A program made the translations under genes and the position numbers. Below are positions 10,239 through 19,238 of a DNA stretch of 64,000 bases, piece after piece; the first letter of the stretch is position 1; each line of letters begins with the position of its first letter. The notes under the pieces were generated by a model that saw nothing but the letters and a program-made list of their open reading frames with translations, was not told the DNA's origin and did no database searches. Origin of the DNA: Acidobacteriaceae bacterium KBS 89 (GTDB taxonomy: Bacteria; Acidobacteriota; Terriglobia; Terriglobales; Acidobacteriaceae); NCBI GenBank assembly GCA_000381605.1, contig KB906754.1, positions 889,147 to 953,146 of the forward strand, given 5' to 3'.

Positions 10239-12911
10239 TTATTGTGACTGAGAGGGGTTGCCGACGGTACAAACCAGAATGGTCATGTCGTCGTGTTGAG
10301 GGGCCCCTGAGGTGAACTTGTCGGCGGCGGCGAGGACACAGTCCATTAACTGTTGAGCAGTGTGGGTGCAGTTGGGTTGACTGAGGAGTTCCTGGGCGGT
10401 GGCGACCATGCTGAGTTCGCTCCACTCTTCATCGTTGTGATTCATGGCTTCGGAGATGCCGTCGGAGTAGGCGAGGAGTGCGTCGCCAGGGTGCATGGGG
10501 ATGGTGGCCTGGGCGTATTCGGCATTGGGAAGAAGGCCAACTACGGTCCCGGTGGCTTCGAGCGGAATGGCCTGGCCACCGCGGAGGACGTACGGAGGGT
10601 TGTGCCCGGCATTAACGTAGGTGAGGAGATTGGTGCTGGGATCGTACTCGGCGTAGAAGAAGGTGGCGTAGCGATTGGTGGTGGAGGACTCGTAGATGAG
10701 GTTGTTGACGCGGTAGATGAGACGGGCGAGATCGCCATGGTGGACGGAGGCGATGCTGCGGAGGCTGGCGCGTAGGCTCGCCATCAGGAGCGCGGCCGAT
10801 ATGCCTTTGCCCGAGATGTCGGCCAGAGTAAGGGCTAGGCGTCCGTCGCTCAGGACGAAGAAGTCGTAGTAGTCGCCGCCGATGGCGTGAGCGGGACGGC
10901 AGTACCCGGCGAGATCTACGCCGTCAACCTTGGGATAGCTCTGAGGAAAGAGCCGCTCCTGAACCTCGCGGGCGATCTCGATCTCGCGGGAGAAGCGTTC
11001 GCGCTGAGTGATTTCGGTGGTGAGGCTTTCGAGGAGTTCGGCGTTCTCAAGTGCGAGTCCAGTCTGCGAGGCAATGGTCTGGAGGAGCTGACGGTCGGTT
11101 TTGGTGTAGGGCTCTTCGGAACGCTTGGGGCCTAGGGCGATGACGCCGGCGAGGCGATTGCGACCGGGAAGGGGGACCAGGAGTTCGGTTGAGAGGTCGG
11201 CGAAGGCGCTGCGCTCGGCGTCGGTGGCGGTGACGAGCCAGCTGGAGGGGTCGTCCCGGTAGACGTTGGCGGGAGTCTTGGCACGGCTGAGGGTTGCGAT
11301 GGTAGTGGATGCAGCTGGAAGAGAGAAGATGTTTGCGGTGGCCGGCAGGAGTGGTGCTCCGGTGGCCATCTGCAGGCGAAAGGTGTCGCCGCTGCGGAGG
11401 AAGACAGCGATGCGGTCGATGTGGAGGGTTTCGCCGAGGCGTTTGGTGATGGTGCTGATGAGTGGAGCGACTTCGGTGAAGTTGCGAGCTTCGTCGGAGA
11501 TCTCGGAGAGGAGTTGTTCGGTAGAGTAGGCCTCGCGGAAGAAGCGCTGGTCGATCTTCTCCTGAAGGCGCACGGAAAGTCTGAATCGGAAGACGAAGAA
11601 GATGATGACGATGCCTAGGATGCGGACAATATCGACGTTGCGTGGATGGCCTGGATGCTGGAAAAAGCCCTTGAGCGAGAAGGCTAGCCAGATGGCGAGG
11701 AGAACCCTGACAATGTTGATGGATTGTCGAGCCAAGGCGTAACGCGTGCCTTGACGGATGAGGAGGCGAACGTCGACGGCACGGTGGACGATGACGACGT
11801 AGGCGAGGGACAGGGGAAAGAGCAGAAGGATGAAGAACGCGGAGAGGATCATCCAACGTGGAACATCCTGACCGACATCCTTGCTGCGAATGAGGGCAAA
11901 GACGAGAAGGAGGAAGAACGGTGTGAGGCCAACGGCTGCGCCGTAGTAGAGGATCTTCAAGCGGCGCCGGGCGTCCCCGGTGGCCGTGGCCATCTTCGTG
12001 CCGATAGTGGCGAAGAAATAGAAGACAGCGAAGATACTGAGGACGTTCTCGACCATGTTGATCTTCATGGCCCACGGATCAAGAAAAGCGTCGAGGTTGA
12101 AGTTGTAAATATGTCCGAAGGTGCTGAAGAAGTCAGCAGGAAGGAACGCAAGGAGCGGAATGAGAATGAGCCATTTGATCCAGGGTGCTCGGACATCCAA
12201 CGTCGACCGCTCCGGGAAGTAGATGCCAAAGAGCATTAGGCAGATCGGCATGGCAGTCTGAGCAACGATGTTCCAAATCAGCGCGATTGGAGCAAATGGA
12301 CCAAAGAACTGGCTCTGCGGAATGACCAGCGCTGGCAGATAGGCAAGAACACCGAGGATAAGCCATGCATGGTAGTTGCGGGGGCGAGCGAAAACGGTGT
12401 ACAGACCGACGAGCATGCAGAGGAACGGCAGAAGGACGAAGACGCACTGAATGACCCAGACCCAGACAGGGGGAGCGGACGGACGGACCGCCGCAAGCGG
12501 GAAGGTGATGGTCTCCTCGGAACCGTCGGGTCGCAGGACGGTGAGCGACATGGGTTGCCCGGGCCTGCTCTTTCGGAGCTCATCGAGAAGAACGATGCCT
12601 CCTGTGAAGGGGCGGGTGTTGACATTGAGCACGGCGTCGCCGACTTGAAGGCCGGCCGACCGTGCCTCGGGCTGTGCGAGTGTTATGGTGACGGCGGTAT
12701 CGCCGGGACGACGGCCCGCCTCCATAGCCTCCGGGGTAGTGAGGCGAACTGCATGGCCAAGAGCCCCCTGAAAGAAGGGCGCCCGGGCGCTGCGGTGACC
12801 GTGCGAAAGGTTAGCAAAGCTGCCTGCCACACCCATATAGAAGTGAGTGAGCGCGAAAAAGGTCACGACTGCCAGAAGAACGTATTGGAGGCGGGCGGAT
12901 CGCTGCAGCAT
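10239..12911 (-). CDS. Membrane-bound PDZ / GAF / PP2C (SpoIIE-type) phosphatase
   Basis: 890 residues. After one N-terminal helix (about 8-28) comes a periplasmic PDZ-like domain (about 60-135; PEARSAGLQVGDAVLNVN, FTGGIVLLDELR). A block of seven or eight membrane helices follows (about 148-440), then a cytoplasmic GAF domain (about 465-640) and a SpoIIE-type PP2C domain (about 665-885). The metal-binding motifs are intact: GGDYYDFF, LADISGKG, YSDGISEA and QHDDMTILV. Such phosphatases usually act on anti-sigma-factor antagonists or similar serine phosphoproteins. The PDZ suggests sensing of envelope peptides or proteins. No anti-sigma partner is adjacent. Confidence 0.88.
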   Translation of the reverse strand: MLQRSARLQYVLLAVVTFFALTHFYMGVAGSFANLSHGHRSARAPFFQGALGHAVRLTTPEAMEAGRRPGDTAVTITLAQPEARSAGLQVGDAVLNVNTRPFTGGIVLLDELRKSRPGQPMSLTVLRPDGSEETITFPLAAVRPSAPPVWVWVIQCVFVLLPFLCMLVGLYTVFARPRNYHAWLILGVLAYLPALVIPQSQFFGPFAPIALIWNIVAQTAMPICLMLFGIYFPERSTLDVRAPWIKWLILIPLLAFLPADFFSTFGHIYNFNLDAFLDPWAMKINMVENVLSIFAVFYFFATIGTKMATATGDARRRLKILYYGAAVGLTPFFLLLVFALIRSKDVGQDVPRWMILSAFFILLLFPLSLAYVVIVHRAVDVRLLIRQGTRYALARQSINIVRVLLAIWLAFSLKGFFQHPGHPRNVDIVRILGIVIIFFVFRFRLSVRLQEKIDQRFFREAYSTEQLLSEISDEARNFTEVAPLISTITKRLGETLHIDRIAVFLRSGDTFRLQMATGAPLLPATANIFSLPAASTTIATLSRAKTPANVYRDDPSSWLVTATDAERSAFADLSTELLVPLPGRNRLAGVIALGPKRSEEPYTKTDRQLLQTIASQTGLALENAELLESLTTEITQRERFSREIEIAREVQERLFPQSYPKVDGVDLAGYCRPAHAIGGDYYDFFVLSDGRLALTLADISGKGISAALLMASLRASLRSIASVHHGDLARLIYRVNNLIYESSTTNRYATFFYAEYDPSTNLLTYVNAGHNPPYVLRGGQAIPLEATGTVVGLLPNAEYAQATIPMHPGDALLAYSDGISEAMNHNDEEWSELSMVATAQELLSQPNCTHTAQQLMDCVLAAADKFTSGAPQHDDMTILVCTVGNPSQSQ

Positions 12912-12970
12912 AAGAAAGACTGGCTGCAGTCTAGCAGCCAGTCCTGGGCTTTGAAGGGAATTGTTGAACG

Positions 12971-13282
12971 TTACTTCTTGGGATGGCTGGCGATGATCTT
13001 GTCCTTGATTTTGTCGTATGTGGCTTGAGGAAGGATGCCACGGGTGACGAGTTGGTTCTTGGCGGTGTAGGGGCGGCCGTCGATGATGCGTTTCGAGTAG
13101 GCGTCGCCGATACCGGGGAAGGCCTTGAGCTGGTCCGCGGTGGCGGTATTAATGTCTAGCGGTGCAGCAGCAGCCGCGGCAGCCGGGGCCGCTGCTGATT
13201 TCGGGGTCTGAGCGACGTTGAAGACGGGAACAACGGAAAACAGAAGGGCGGCGGCGAACAGCTTGCGGCGAAGATGGAACAT
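12971..13282 (-). CDS. Small secreted helix-hairpin-helix (ComEA-like) protein
   Basis: 103 residues: signal peptide (LFAAALLFSVVPVFNVAQ), an alanine-rich linker, then one helix-hairpin-helix motif (LDINTATADQLKAFPGIGDAYSKRIIDGRPY), the arrangement of ComEA-type DNA-binding proteins. The remainder (LVTRGILPQATYDKIKDKIIA) fits the second hairpin of the same fold. In competence systems ComEA binds incoming DNA in the periplasm; no comEC or pilus gene is nearby, so DNA uptake is only a possibility. It is transcribed divergently from the his leader with a 134-base gap. Confidence 0.8.
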   Translation of the reverse strand: MFHLRRKLFAAALLFSVVPVFNVAQTPKSAAAPAAAAAAAPLDINTATADQLKAFPGIGDAYSKRIIDGRPYTAKNQLVTRGILPQATYDKIKDKIIASHPKK

Positions 13283-13378
13283 CGGAGGGTCTCCTTGTAG
13301 GGTGGGTGCCTTACTGCGGAAGAGTACGAGAGCACGCTGGGCGCGTCAATGAGCAAGTTTGCGATCGAACTGGGTAAG

Positions 13379-13407
13379 TTGACTTATCAAAGCTCGAAAG
13401 CTACCCT
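13379..13407 (+). promoter_or_regulatory. Candidate promoter of the histidine operon
   Basis: TTGACT (13379-13384) is a near-consensus -35 box. Seventeen bases downstream, TACCCT (13402-13407) is a weak -10 box. Transcription would then begin only a few bases before the leader-peptide ATG at 13417, giving a very short or absent 5' untranslated region. The -10 match is poor, so this is tentative. Confidence 0.35.
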
Positions 13408-13416
13408 GAATTAGAG

Positions 13417-13500
13417 ATGAGCATGCTGCACCTCCATCACGGGCATCACCACCATCACGCGGAGAGCGTGTTGGCGGCCGTGTCCGGTGTGGCGAAGTAA
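13417..13500 (+). CDS. hisL: Histidine operon leader peptide
   Basis: A 27-codon reading frame with eight His codons among codons 5-14. The peptide begins MSMLHLHHGHHHHH and ends in AK before TAA 13498-13500. It lies 92 bases upstream of hisI, the first structural gene. The His-codon run coincides with the 5' arm of a hairpin (see the attenuator entry), which is the defining layout of ribosome-mediated attenuation known from enterobacterial his operons. No strong ribosome-binding site precedes it (only AGAG), consistent with a short leader or leaderless start. An alternative start at the third codon (13423) would leave the His run unchanged. Confidence 0.88.
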   Translation: MSMLHLHHGHHHHHAESVLAAVSGVAK

Positions 13501-13564
13501 CAAGCGCTTACTCAGGATTTCGAAAGGCCCGCTAACGCGCATCCCGCGAGCGGGCCTTTTTCTT
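13449..13564 (+). promoter_or_regulatory. his transcription attenuator with pause, antiterminator and terminator hairpins
   Basis: Four segments can pair in alternative ways. Segment 1 (13449-13460, inside the His codons) pairs with segment 2 (13466-13477) by 10 base pairs with two mismatches and a 5-base loop. Segment 2 (13466-13479) can instead pair with segment 3 (13526-13540) by 14 base pairs, with one bulged C and two G-U pairs. Segment 3 also supplies the left arm of the terminator (13523-13533 with 13549-13559). A ribosome stalled at His codons would cover segment 1, free segment 2 to hold segment 3, and allow transcription into hisI. With ample His-tRNA the terminator forms. The pairings are read directly; the regulatory logic is inferred from the known his attenuators. 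Confidence 0.85.
13523..13564 (+). terminator. Attenuator terminator hairpin before hisI
   Basis: An 11-base perfect stem (AAAGGCCCGCT with AGCGGGCCTTT), extended by a 4-base CGCG/CGCG inner stem after two unpaired A residues, is followed directly by TTTTTCTT. It sits between the leader-peptide stop and hisI, where it would block the whole operon unless relieved. Confidence 0.9.
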
Positions 13565-13592
13565 GCGTAATAACGACCCAGGAGAGATGACA

Positions 13593-13934
13593 ATGATAGA
13601 TACAGTGAAGATCGATTTTGCAAAGATGGACGGCCTGGTTCCGGGTATCGTCCAGGATGCGAAGACCGGTGAGATGTTGATGCTCGGCTTCTTGAACGAG
13701 GTAAGTTACGCGAAGACGCTCGAGACCGGGTTCGTCACTTTCTGGAGCCGGACACGACAAAAGCTATGGATGAAGGGCGAGACCAGCGGTAACCTGCTGC
13801 GAGTGATCGAGGCTTCGACCGACTGCGACAACGATGCGCTGCTGTTCAGGGTCGAGGTCGAAGGCGATGGACTCGTGTGTCACGAAGGTACGGTGAGCTG
13901 CTTTACAAAGAACATTGCCATGGAGGCGAAGTGA
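13593..13934 (+). CDS. hisI: Phosphoribosyl-AMP cyclohydrolase
   Basis: 113 residues, catalysing the third step of histidine synthesis (ring opening of PR-AMP). Motifs: [40 protein letters not shown], then DCDNDALLF and the zinc-ligand cysteine regions including GLVCHEG and SCF. It is the cyclohydrolase domain only: the HisE pyrophosphatase domain often fused to it is absent. ATG 13593 is chosen because AGGAG lies 8 bases upstream; an ATG at 13587 overlaps that site. The stop overlaps the hisG start (GTGA). First structural gene of the operon. Confidence 0.95.
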   Translation: MIDTVKIDFAKMDGLVPGIVQDAKTGEMLMLGFLNEVSYAKTLETGFVTFWSRTRQKLWMKGETSGNLLRVIEASTDCDNDALLFRVEVEGDGLVCHEGTVSCFTKNIAMEAK

Positions 13935-14812
13935 GCGAGACGAAAAAACTGAAGCTGGGAATTCCGAAGGGCAGCCTGCAGGACGCGACGATTGCTTTGT
14001 TTGAGCGAGCGGGGTGGCGGATCTTTGCGAACGGGCGGAGCTACTTCCCTTCCATCGACGACGCGGATATTGAGTGCATGCTGGTGCGGGCACAGGAGAT
14101 GGCGCGGTATGTCGAGCATGGAGCGCTGGACGCAGGTTTGACGGGAAATGACTGGGTACTCGAGAACCAGACAGATGTTGAATTTGTGACGAGCCTCACT
14201 TATTCGAAGCAGAGCCGGCAGAAGGTGAAGTGGGTACTTGCGGTGCCGGAAGATTCACCATTTCAGAAGCCGGAAGACCTTGCGGGCAAGATTATTGCAA
14301 CCGAGTTGGTCGAGTTCACGAAACGGTATTTCGCCAACAAGAATATTCCGGTGACGGTGGAGTTCAGCTGGGGCGCAACCGAGGTGAAACCTCCTACACT
14401 GGCGGACGCGATTGTGGAGGTAACGGAGACGGGGTCGTCGCTGCGGGCAAACCGGTTGCGGATTATCGAGACGCTGATGGAGAGCGAGACGCAGCTGATC
14501 GCGAACAAGACGGCCTACAAGGATGCGTGGAGACGGAAGAAGATCGACAATATTTCGTTGATGTTGAATGCAGCGATTGCGGCGCAGGGCCGTGTTGGCT
14601 TGATGCTCAACGCACGTAAGTCTGATCTCGAGAAGGTCATAGGCGTATTGCCGGCGTTGAACTCGCCTACGGTTTCGCAGCTGAGCGATACGGAGTGGGT
14701 AGCGCTGAATACGATTCTGGATGAGGCGATGGTGCGCGAGGTAATTCCGAAGCTGAAAGCGGCGGGCGCTACGGGAATCGTTGAGTATCCGCTGAGTAAG
14801 GTCGTGCTGTAG
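13931..14812 (+). CDS. hisG: ATP phosphoribosyltransferase, long form
   Basis: 293 residues from a GTG start that overlaps the hisI stop by four bases. It catalyses the first, feedback-regulated step: ATP plus PRPP to phosphoribosyl-ATP. The N-terminal catalytic part shows [32 protein letters not shown] and the PRPP-region segment [21 protein letters not shown]. About 80 residues after residue 210 match the C-terminal ACT-like regulatory domain of the long form, which needs no HisZ and binds histidine. An upstream in-frame start at 13877 would lie inside hisI and is not used. Confidence 0.96.
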   Translation: MSETKKLKLGIPKGSLQDATIALFERAGWRIFANGRSYFPSIDDADIECMLVRAQEMARYVEHGALDAGLTGNDWVLENQTDVEFVTSLTYSKQSRQKVKWVLAVPEDSPFQKPEDLAGKIIATELVEFTKRYFANKNIPVTVEFSWGATEVKPPTLADAIVEVTETGSSLRANRLRIIETLMESETQLIANKTAYKDAWRRKKIDNISLMLNAAIAAQGRVGLMLNARKSDLEKVIGVLPALNSPTVSQLSDTEWVALNTILDEAMVREVIPKLKAAGATGIVEYPLSKVVL

Positions 14813-14860
14813 TCAGGTCGGTTTGGTCAGTGAGGCGGCAGATTGTTTCGGAGTTGATGG

Positions 14861-16129
14861 ATGAGGCTGGTAAAGACATTTGGCCGGGGTGCGAAGGCTG
14901 CGTCCGCTTTGATAGAGACGCTGGAGCAGCGTGGCGCCACGAACACGGCCCGCGTGGAGCCTGTGGTGAGTCGCATTCTTACGGAGGTGCGCAAGAGCGG
15001 CGACCGCGCGTTGCTGAAGTATGCCGCTCAGTTCGACGGACTGACGAAGGGGCAGGCACTGCTGGTCTCTCGCGAGGAGATGAGGACCGCATGGGAGTCG
15101 ACAGCACCTAAGTTGCAGGCGGCGATGATGGTGGCACGAGGAAATATTCTCTCGTTCGCAGAGGCACAATTGCCGCGTGAGTGGACAATCTGTCCGATGG
15201 CGGGACTGCAGACGGGGCAGATTGTTCGACCGCTAGGCAGCGTAGGTTGTTATGTCCCCGGAGGACGGTATCCGCTGCCATCGACGTTGCTCATGACGGT
15301 GACTCCGGCACACGTCGCGGGGGTCGAGCGAATTGTTGTCTGTTCACCGAGGCCCGCAAAGGAGACGATGGCTGCGGCATGGCTGGCCGGGATCACCGAG
15401 TTTTATCGGGTGGGCGGTGCGCAGGCGATTGCTGCGATGGCGTTTGGGACTTCGACTGTGCGGCGTGTCGATAAGATTGTTGGCCCAGGAAATCTTTATG
15501 TAACGGCGGCTAAGATGTTGGCTTCAGCTGAATGTGGAATCGATATGCCGGCGGGGCCTACGGAGATCGTGGTGACGAGTGAGGTGGGTTGTGCGGCCGG
15601 GATTGCAGGGGACCTCGTTGCTCAGGCGGAACACGATCCGGATGCCCTCGCAGTGTTGATTACCAGCAACGAGGCGCTTGCGCGAGAGGTCGCGGCTGAA
15701 GTGAAGCTTCGGGCTAAGGGAAATGCAATTGCTAAACAGTCGTTGGCTGAACAGGGAAGCATATTTGTAACTGCTACGGTTCGTGAGGCCCAGGAGTTGA
15801 CGAACCGGTTGGCGCCCGAACATTTGACGGTGGATGCTGTAAGCGATTTGAAGTGGGTCAACAACGCTGGGTCCGTCTTTGTCGGAGACCATTCTCCCCA
15901 ATCGATGGGAGATTATGTCTCCGGTCCGAACCACGTGCTTCCCACAGGGCGAGTCGGGAGGGTCCGCGGCGGTCTGAGTGTGATGGATTTTGTGAAGGTC
16001 ATTACGGTGCAGGAGTATACGGACAAGGGGCTTAACCAGATGGGTCCGCATGCGATCGCGCTGGCTGAAGCCGAAGGCTTGGCGGGGCACGCGGAGAGCG
16101 TGCGAGCGAGGATGAATGAGTGTGACTGA
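14861..16129 (+). CDS. hisD: Histidinol dehydrogenase
   Basis: 422 residues, a zinc enzyme oxidising histidinol twice to histidine with NAD. Conserved blocks include CYVPGGRYPLPSTLLMTVTPAHVAGV, KIVGPGNLYVTAAK, IDMPAGPTEIVV, AQAEHDPDA, RLAPEHLTVD and SGPNHVLPTGRVGRVRGGLSV. The start ATG 14861 lies 48 bases after hisG, behind GGAGTTG. The 3' end overlaps hisC by 14 bases, indicating co-translation. Confidence 0.97.
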   Translation: MRLVKTFGRGAKAASALIETLEQRGATNTARVEPVVSRILTEVRKSGDRALLKYAAQFDGLTKGQALLVSREEMRTAWESTAPKLQAAMMVARGNILSFAEAQLPREWTICPMAGLQTGQIVRPLGSVGCYVPGGRYPLPSTLLMTVTPAHVAGVERIVVCSPRPAKETMAAAWLAGITEFYRVGGAQAIAAMAFGTSTVRRVDKIVGPGNLYVTAAKMLASAECGIDMPAGPTEIVVTSEVGCAAGIAGDLVAQAEHDPDALAVLITSNEALAREVAAEVKLRAKGNAIAKQSLAEQGSIFVTATVREAQELTNRLAPEHLTVDAVSDLKWVNNAGSVFVGDHSPQSMGDYVSGPNHVLPTGRVGRVRGGLSVMDFVKVITVQEYTDKGLNQMGPHAIALAEAEGLAGHAESVRARMNECD

Positions 16130-17264
16130 TACTGCTACAAATGTTGGAAGCGTAAAACCTCGTAAAGAGGTGCTGGAGATGCCGGAGTACCACCCACCCC
16201 TGGCGGGGCGCACGGCGTTGCGATTGGATTTCAACGAAAATACCTTTGGGCCTTCTCCGCGGGTGATGGAGAGATTGCGCACTGTGACTGCGGAGGAGTT
16301 GACCAAATACCCGGAGCGAGAGCCGGCGGAACGAAATGCCGCGAAGCACTTTGGACTCCGTGGGGAACAAGTGCTCTTGACCAATGGCGTGGATGAGGCG
16401 ATCCACCTGATGTGTTGTGCGTTTCTGGAGCCAGAGGACGAGGCGCTCATCGCGACACCTTCGTTTTTTATGTATGACGTGAGCGTGCAGTTGATGACAC
16501 GGCATCTGCGAAAGGTGCAGTCGGATGCATCGCTGGAGTTTCCGTTCGAGCGATTTATGGCGGCGATATCCGAGCGGACGAAACTCATTATCGTCGCTTC
16601 GCCTAATAATCCCACTGGCGCAGTAGTGGGCAGAGAACATCTGCTGGCGATTGCCGCGGCTGCTCCACAGGCAGTGCTGATGGTGGACGAGGCGTACTAC
16701 CACTTTGACGGGGCTTCGGTGATGGACGATCTGGCGACGGTGCCCAACCTGATTGTGGCACGAACGTTCTCGAAGGCTTATGGGCTTGCGAACCTGCGGA
16801 TTGGGATGTTGGCAGGGAATGCGGAGCTGTTGAAGTATGTGCGGAAGGTGAGCTCGCCGTACAACGTAAATGGAGTGGCACTGGATTGTCTGTCGTTGGC
16901 GATCGAGGATGAGGCTTATCTGGCTTGGTATGTTGAACAGGTGCGCGTTGGGCGTGAGCGGATGATGGCTGGGCTCGCCGAGCTGGGCGTGCCGTACTTC
17001 CCTAGCGCAGCGAACTTTGTGTTGATGAATGTTGGGCCGAAGCACAAAGAACTTGTGCAAACGATGCGCGCGCACGGCGTGCTGTTGCGGGACCGGTCGA
17101 CCGATCCGGGCTGCGATGGGTTTGTGCGTATCACGATTGGCCTGGAAGACCATGTAACGCGAGGGTTGGAGGCGTTGCGGACTTCACTTGCTGAGATTGG
17201 ATGGCAACCGGTTGAGTATCCGGCCGGTACTGGAACGAGTGGCGACGTGCGGGAGTTTGAATAA
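16116..17264 (+). CDS. hisC: Histidinol-phosphate aminotransferase
   Basis: 382 residues, a class I/II PLP aminotransferase transferring an amino group from glutamate to imidazole-acetol phosphate. Seen: [14 protein letters not shown], the [10 protein letters not shown] turn, DEAYYHF, and the PLP lysine in [15 protein letters not shown] (Lys220). In the his operon context the HisC role is clear, although such enzymes may also accept aromatic substrates. It overlaps hisD by 14 bases and its stop shares one base with the hisB start (TAATG). Confidence 0.95.
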   Translation: MSVTDTATNVGSVKPRKEVLEMPEYHPPLAGRTALRLDFNENTFGPSPRVMERLRTVTAEELTKYPEREPAERNAAKHFGLRGEQVLLTNGVDEAIHLMCCAFLEPEDEALIATPSFFMYDVSVQLMTRHLRKVQSDASLEFPFERFMAAISERTKLIIVASPNNPTGAVVGREHLLAIAAAAPQAVLMVDEAYYHFDGASVMDDLATVPNLIVARTFSKAYGLANLRIGMLAGNAELLKYVRKVSSPYNVNGVALDCLSLAIEDEAYLAWYVEQVRVGRERMMAGLAELGVPYFPSAANFVLMNVGPKHKELVQTMRAHGVLLRDRSTDPGCDGFVRITIGLEDHVTRGLEALRTSLAEIGWQPVEYPAGTGTSGDVREFE

Positions 17265-17863
17265 TGGCCAGAAGAGTGAGAAAGGCGACGATCAAACGAG
17301 ACACCACGGAGACGCGGATTGCGTTGAGGCTGGTTGTCGATGGGCAAGGCGTCTATAAGGTGTCGACGGGGATTCGGTTCTTCGATCACATGCTGGAGTT
17401 GTTTACACGGCATGGCGGATTCGATCTGGCGCTGAAGTGTACTGGAGATCTCGATGTCGATCAGCACCACACTGTCGAGGATGTTGGCATTGCGCTGGGA
17501 GAGGCGTTCGGCAAGGCCTTGGGAGATAAGAAGGGGATCCTGCGCGCCGGATATTTCGTGATGGCGATGGATGAGACGCTGGCTGTTGCTGCGGTGGATT
17601 TGAGTGGACGCGTCGCGTATGTCGTCGATGACAAGGTGAAGATGCGGCTGGTTGGGGATTTTCAGAGTGAGTTGCTGGCGGACTTCTTCGATGGGTTTGC
17701 TCGAGGCGCCAAAGCGAATGTTCATGTGAAGACGATGTATGGACGCAGCAATCATCACAAGATTGAGGCGATCTTCAAGGCGTTTGCAAGGGCCTTGCGC
17801 GGGGCTTGCTCACGGGATGAGCGGATGCGGGAGATGCTGCCGAGTACGAAGGGTTTGTTGTGA
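17264..17863 (+). CDS. hisB: Imidazoleglycerol-phosphate dehydratase (monofunctional)
   Basis: 199 residues, dehydrating imidazole glycerol phosphate to imidazole acetol phosphate. The manganese-site motifs are present: [33 protein letters not shown], and the second-half [17 protein letters not shown]. The N-terminal histidinol-phosphatase domain of enterobacterial HisB is absent, so a separate phosphatase must exist elsewhere; none is seen in this window. Start ATG overlaps the hisC stop; the stop overlaps the hisH start. Confidence 0.97.
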   Translation: MARRVRKATIKRDTTETRIALRLVVDGQGVYKVSTGIRFFDHMLELFTRHGGFDLALKCTGDLDVDQHHTVEDVGIALGEAFGKALGDKKGILRAGYFVMAMDETLAVAAVDLSGRVAYVVDDKVKMRLVGDFQSELLADFFDGFARGAKANVHVKTMYGRSNHHKIEAIFKAFARALRGACSRDERMREMLPSTKGLL

Positions 17864-18468
17864 TCGCTGTTATTGACTACAAGGCGGGGAATCTGACCAG
17901 CGTGGTTAAGGCGCTGAATTTTCTTGGGGCACAGACGCTGGTGACGCAGGATCCGGAGGTGGTGCGGGTTGCGCCGAAGGTGGTGCTGCCGGGGGTTGGG
18001 CACTTTCAGGCTACTTCGTTGTTGGGGGAGCTGGGGTTGACGGAGGCTGTGCGGAAGAGCGTGGCGAAGGGTGCTTGGTTCCTGGGGATATGTGTGGGGC
18101 TGCAGTGGCTGTTTGAGGGGTCGACGGAGGCTCCGGGAGTTGCGGGGTTGGGACACTTTGCGGGGCGGTGTGAACGCTTCCCTGCACTGTTTGGAGGGGC
18201 GGAGTTGAAGTCCCCGCATGTGGGGTGGAACTCGCTCGAGGGAGTGAGGGCGGATTCGCGGTTGTTGCGTGGGGTGAAGGATGGTGGGTTTGTGTATTAC
18301 ACACATTCGTGGCGAGCTCCGGTTGTTGAGGCGACTGCTGCGGTGACGGAGTACGGCGGTGCGTTTACGGCGGTTGTGGAGCGGGAGAATGTGATGGGAG
18401 TGCAGTTTCATCCTGAGAAGTCGAGTGCGGTTGGGCTTCAGGTGTTGCGGAACTTCGTGGAGCTGTGA
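17860..18468 (+). CDS. hisH: Imidazole glycerol phosphate synthase, glutaminase subunit
   Basis: 202 residues from a GTG start inside the hisB stop (GTGA). A class I glutamine amidotransferase that supplies ammonia to HisF. The oxyanion segment LPGVGHFQ, nucleophile motif [12 protein letters not shown] (Cys near 76) and the His/Glu pair in [10 protein letters not shown] near the C terminus are all intact. HisH works only in complex with HisF, the next gene, whose start codon overlaps this stop (TGATG). Confidence 0.96.
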   Translation: MIAVIDYKAGNLTSVVKALNFLGAQTLVTQDPEVVRVAPKVVLPGVGHFQATSLLGELGLTEAVRKSVAKGAWFLGICVGLQWLFEGSTEAPGVAGLGHFAGRCERFPALFGGAELKSPHVGWNSLEGVRADSRLLRGVKDGGFVYYTHSWRAPVVEATAAVTEYGGAFTAVVERENVMGVQFHPEKSSAVGLQVLRNFVEL

Positions 18469-19238
18469 TGCTGACCAAGAGAGTGATTGCCTGTCTTGAC
18501 GTTCGCGATGGACGAGTGGTGAAGGGTGTGCAGTTTGTGGACATCGTCGATGCGGGAGATCCGGCGGAGTTGGCTCATCGTCATGCTGCGGCGGGGGCGG
18601 ATGAGATCGTGTTGCTGGATATTACGGCGACCCATGAGGGGCGAGGGACGCTGCTCGATACAGTGAAGCGGGCGGCTGCGAGGTTGTTTGTTCCGTTTAC
18701 GGTTGGAGGCGGGATCCGGAGTGCGGAGGATGCTGCGGCTGTGTTTGACGCTGGGGCGGATAAGGTAAGCATCAATTCGTCGGCTATTGCTCGGCCCGAG
18801 TTGATTGGGGAGATTGGTGGGAGCTTTGGGGCGCAGGCTGTGATTGTGGCGATCGACGCTCGGCGTGGCGATCGCGGTGCGGAAGATGCCGAGGTGTTTG
18901 TGAGTGGGGGAAGAAAGGCGACTGGTTTGAGGGTCGTGGATTGGGCTCGTGAGGCGGAGGAGCGTGGGGCAGGAGAGATTCTGCTGACTTCGATGGATAC
19001 TGACGGAATGCGATCGGGTTTCGATTGCGAGTTGACCGCAATGGTGAGTTCGGCGGTGCAGATTCCGGTGATTGCTTCGGGCGGGGCGGGAACGGCAGGG
19101 CATTTTGTTGATGTTTTTGGGCGAGGCAAGGCGGATGCGGCGCTTGCGGCGAGCATTTTTCATTTTGGCGTGACCGATTCGCGGGAGCTGAAGGCGGAGT
19201 TGCAGCGGGCTGGTGTGGCTGTTCGGCTTCCCTGCTAG
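18468..19238 (+). CDS. hisF: Imidazole glycerol phosphate synthase, cyclase subunit
   Basis: 256 residues, a (beta/alpha)8 barrel that closes the imidazole ring and releases AICAR to purine synthesis. First-half motifs: [19 protein letters not shown] (catalytic Asp11) and FTVGGGIRS; second half: IVAIDARRG (second catalytic Asp), [14 protein letters not shown] and [12 protein letters not shown] 18468 overlaps the hisH stop; a GTG at 18465 is also possible. It is the last plus-strand his gene and converges with hisA, overlapping it by four bases. Confidence 0.97.
   Translation: MLTKRVIACLDVRDGRVVKGVQFVDIVDAGDPAELAHRHAAAGADEIVLLDITATHEGRGTLLDTVKRAAARLFVPFTVGGGIRSAEDAAAVFDAGADKVSINSSAIARPELIGEIGGSFGAQAVIVAIDARRGDRGAEDAEVFVSGGRKATGLRVVDWAREAEERGAGEILLTSMDTDGMRSGFDCELTAMVSSAVQIPVIASGGAGTAGHFVDVFGRGKADAALAASIFHFGVTDSRELKAELQRAGVAVRLPC

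Noticed and set aside
10212..10240. Hairpin TTGACC/GGTCAA-like followed by seven T residues on the + strand
   Set aside because: No plus-strand gene ends there; the stem is only six pairs and A/T-rich, so it is more likely chance.
13411..13623. Minus-strand open frame across the his leader
   Set aside because: It exists only because the leader and terminator are GC-rich; it has no ribosome site and overlaps the attenuator and hisI.
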